NCBI GenBank assembly: GCA_038093975.1
Contig: JBBPTG010000396.1
Coordinates: 1 to 16,639, forward strand
Reading direction: 5' to 3'
DNA length: 16,639 nucleotides
Origin: Chalciporus piperatus
Taxonomy: Eukaryota; Basidiomycota; Agaricomycetes; Boletales; Boletaceae
The number at the start of each line of letters is the position of its first letter. Positions within the stretch are counted from its first letter, which is position 1. The position numbers and the translations under genes are program-made. The notes beneath the pieces are model-generated. The model had not been told where the DNA came from. It ran no database searches and saw only the letters and a program-made list of their open reading frames with translations. Positions 15,371-16,639 of this stretch are shown here, in pieces.

Positions 15371-16639
15371 TTATACCTTTTCGGTATCCGGCACGGTATT
15401 CAGCCAATTGATTTGTCCATCATCCACCTGACTCGTTAAGTTGTCATACGGCTGGAACAGTGACTCGAACAGACTCCGTGACATGCGAAGGAATCGTGGA
15501 GCGGACGGATGTATCTTGTTGAATTCCCTTATTGCATCCTGTGCATTCTTGAGATTCGATCTTGGCTCCCATGTTCGATCAGATTCCGCATAACCTTTCC
15601 AGTGCACGAGGTATTTCAGGGTTTTTCCCTGTAAACGAGAATCAACGATATAGTCCACCTCATATTCATCATCTCTGTCTTCTGTCACAATCACAGGCCC
15701 AGGCTTGTCAACGGTTTGCTTCCGTAACCTGTCCTTATATGGTTTGACACGTGAAACATTAATGACGGGGTGTATTTTCATGGTACGCGGAAGCTTCAGA
15801 CGTAGTGCGTTCCGTCCAATCAGGGTTGTGATTTCGTAAGGGCCCAGCCATCGTGGAGAAAGTTTCTTAGATCTCTGCGCCAGGCGGAGATTAGCTGTAG
15901 ATAACCAGACTTTCTGACCAATCTCGTAAGATGGCGATTCAGAACGGTGTTTGTCAGCTTGTGCCTTCATACGTTTCTGAGCTTCTATTATGTTATCCTT
16001 GGTTTCTTTCAACGTGTTGGCAAGCGTGTCAACAAAGTCTGTAGCAGCGGGTGCTTTAGACGTGTAATTCTCTATTCCCATTCTTGGAGAATATGTGTGC
16101 GTGACGTTGAAAGGTGCCTTGGATGTAGAAGCTTGTTTCTTTGAGTTGTATGAGAATTGCGCAATTGGCAACCAATCAGTCCATTCTTCTTGTTTTTCTG
16201 ACGTGAATAGACGGAGATACTGTTGTAGATCTCGATTCATACGTTCAGTTTGTCCATCAGTTTGGGGATGAAAGGCGGTGGAGAGTTTGGGCGTAATGCC
16301 AAGACGTTTGCATATGTCTTTCATCACTTGAGATGCGAATTGCGGACCTCGATCCGATATGATGGTTTTAGGAAGTCCATGATGTTTCCATACATGGGTT
16401 AGGTAAAGACGGGCGGTGTCGAGAGCGGTGACCGTCTTATTGCAGGGAATGAATTCGACTTCTTTGGAGAATCTGTCAACGACGACAAGAATAGAATCGA
16501 ATCCATTCGAGAGTGGCAGGTCGGTAGTGAAATCTGCAGAGATATGTTCCCAGGGAAGATCCGGAACTTCAAGGGGGCGGAGCTTTCCAGAAGGAGCATA
16601 GTTTATCCCTTTGAAGCGTGCACATCTGTCACAGCGTGA
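15371..16639 (-). CDS. int: Integrase with chromodomain of E (partial, N-terminus outside window)
   Basis: The frame is open from the window edge to the stop at 15371-15373, 422 codons. It begins inside the zinc domain with CDRCARFKG (the CC of HHCC). The core shows D in HISADFTTDLP, D in IISDRGPQFA and E in DGQTERMNRDL. A GPY/F module (GPYEITTLIGRNALRL to HPVINVSRVKPY) is followed by a complete chromodomain (YEVDYIVDSRLQ, KYLVHWKGY, DRTWEPRSNL) with the aromatic positions kept. All catalytic residues are present, so this integrase may be active. It inserts element cDNA into chromatin, probably heterochromatin marked by H3K9 methylation. It is part of a longer Pol polyprotein. About 45 residues follow the chromodomain. 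Confidence 0.93.
   Translation of the reverse strand, partial: SRCDRCARFKGINYAPSGKLRPLEVPDLPWEHISADFTTDLPLSNGFDSILVVVDRFSKEVEFIPCNKTVTALDTARLYLTHVWKHHGLPKTIISDRGPQFASQVMKDICKRLGITPKLSTAFHPQTDGQTERMNRDLQQYLRLFTSEKQEEWTDWLPIAQFSYNSKKQASTSKAPFNVTHTYSPRMGIENYTSKAPAATDFVDTLANTLKETKDNIIEAQKRMKAQADKHRSESPSYEIGQKVWLSTANLRLAQRSKKLSPRWLGPYEITTLIGRNALRLKLPRTMKIHPVINVSRVKPYKDRLRKQTVDKPGPVIVTEDRDDEYEVDYIVDSRLQGKTLKYLVHWKGYAESDRTWEPRSNLKNAQDAIREFNKIHPSAPRFLRMSRSLFESLFQPYDNLTSQVDDGQINWLNTVPDTEKV

Larger units (their letters stand above)
14232..16639 (-). mobile_element. Chromovirus E, 3' half, apparently intact
   Basis: Minus-strand order is integrase-chromodomain (open from the window edge), a third ORF, polypurine tract and 3' LTR. 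No stop or frameshift is seen in the part of pol that is visible. It interrupts gag of D, so it is younger than D. The 5' half is outside the window to the right. Confidence 0.9.

Overview
The window is a nest of Ty3/gypsy (Metaviridae) LTR retrotransposons with no recognisable host gene. The integrases that can be read to their C-terminus carry a GPY/F module and a chromodomain, so these are chromoviruses. The protein flavour (gag CCHC knuckle, retropepsin, RT with a YMDD box, chromodomain tail) and the nesting suggest a repeat-rich, heterochromatin-like region of a filamentous fungus. A basidiomycete, probably an agaricomycete, is my best guess; I cannot name the species.

Layout, left to right. 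(F) 1-817, minus strand: one LTR with two internal minisatellites, its terminus sitting exactly inside the RT of (A) 818-3505, minus strand. A is a decayed copy with a truncated 5' LTR, a gag with a stop and a frameshift, and a pol with a stop. 3506-3671 is a short palindromic spacer. (B) 3672-9846, plus strand, is a copy of the same family as A with two 469-bp LTRs that differ at one base. Its order is LTR, primer site, gag, -1 frameshift site, protease-RT, a large deletion, integrase-chromodomain, an extra third ORF with zinc knuckles, polypurine tract, LTR. 9847-10886 is non-coding: a G-rich minisatellite, then a block of about 630 bp of 11-bp-type repeats in opposing orientations. (C) 10888-12783 is a scrambled AT-rich element: an integrase piece on plus meets a protease/RT piece on minus head-on at about 11801, followed by 42 bp of LTR end. 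(D) 12784-14231, plus: LTR, primer site, long leader and the start of gag. D is cut by (E) 14232-16639, minus: 3' LTR, polypurine tract, a third ORF encoding a two-helix membrane protein, and an open integrase-chromodomain that runs off the window.

How the parts work together. B and D, from different LTR families, each have a primer-binding site 2 nt after the LTR that is perfectly complementary (12 and 11 nt) to sequence 32-33 nt downstream of the TATA box. This is the arrangement expected of Tf1-type self-priming, in which the mRNA 5' end primes reverse transcription. Gag and pol in A and B are joined by a GGGTTTT slip site abutting the gag stop, followed after 6-7 nt by a stem. The insertion order readable from junctions is F into A, D into C's LTR, and E into D.

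The most notable features are the two unrelated third ORFs lying between pol and the 3' LTR (the position env occupies in retroviruses) in B and E, the self-priming signature with covariation, the compact frameshift signal, and repeated bZIP-type TGA(G/C)TCA sites in the LTRs of four families.
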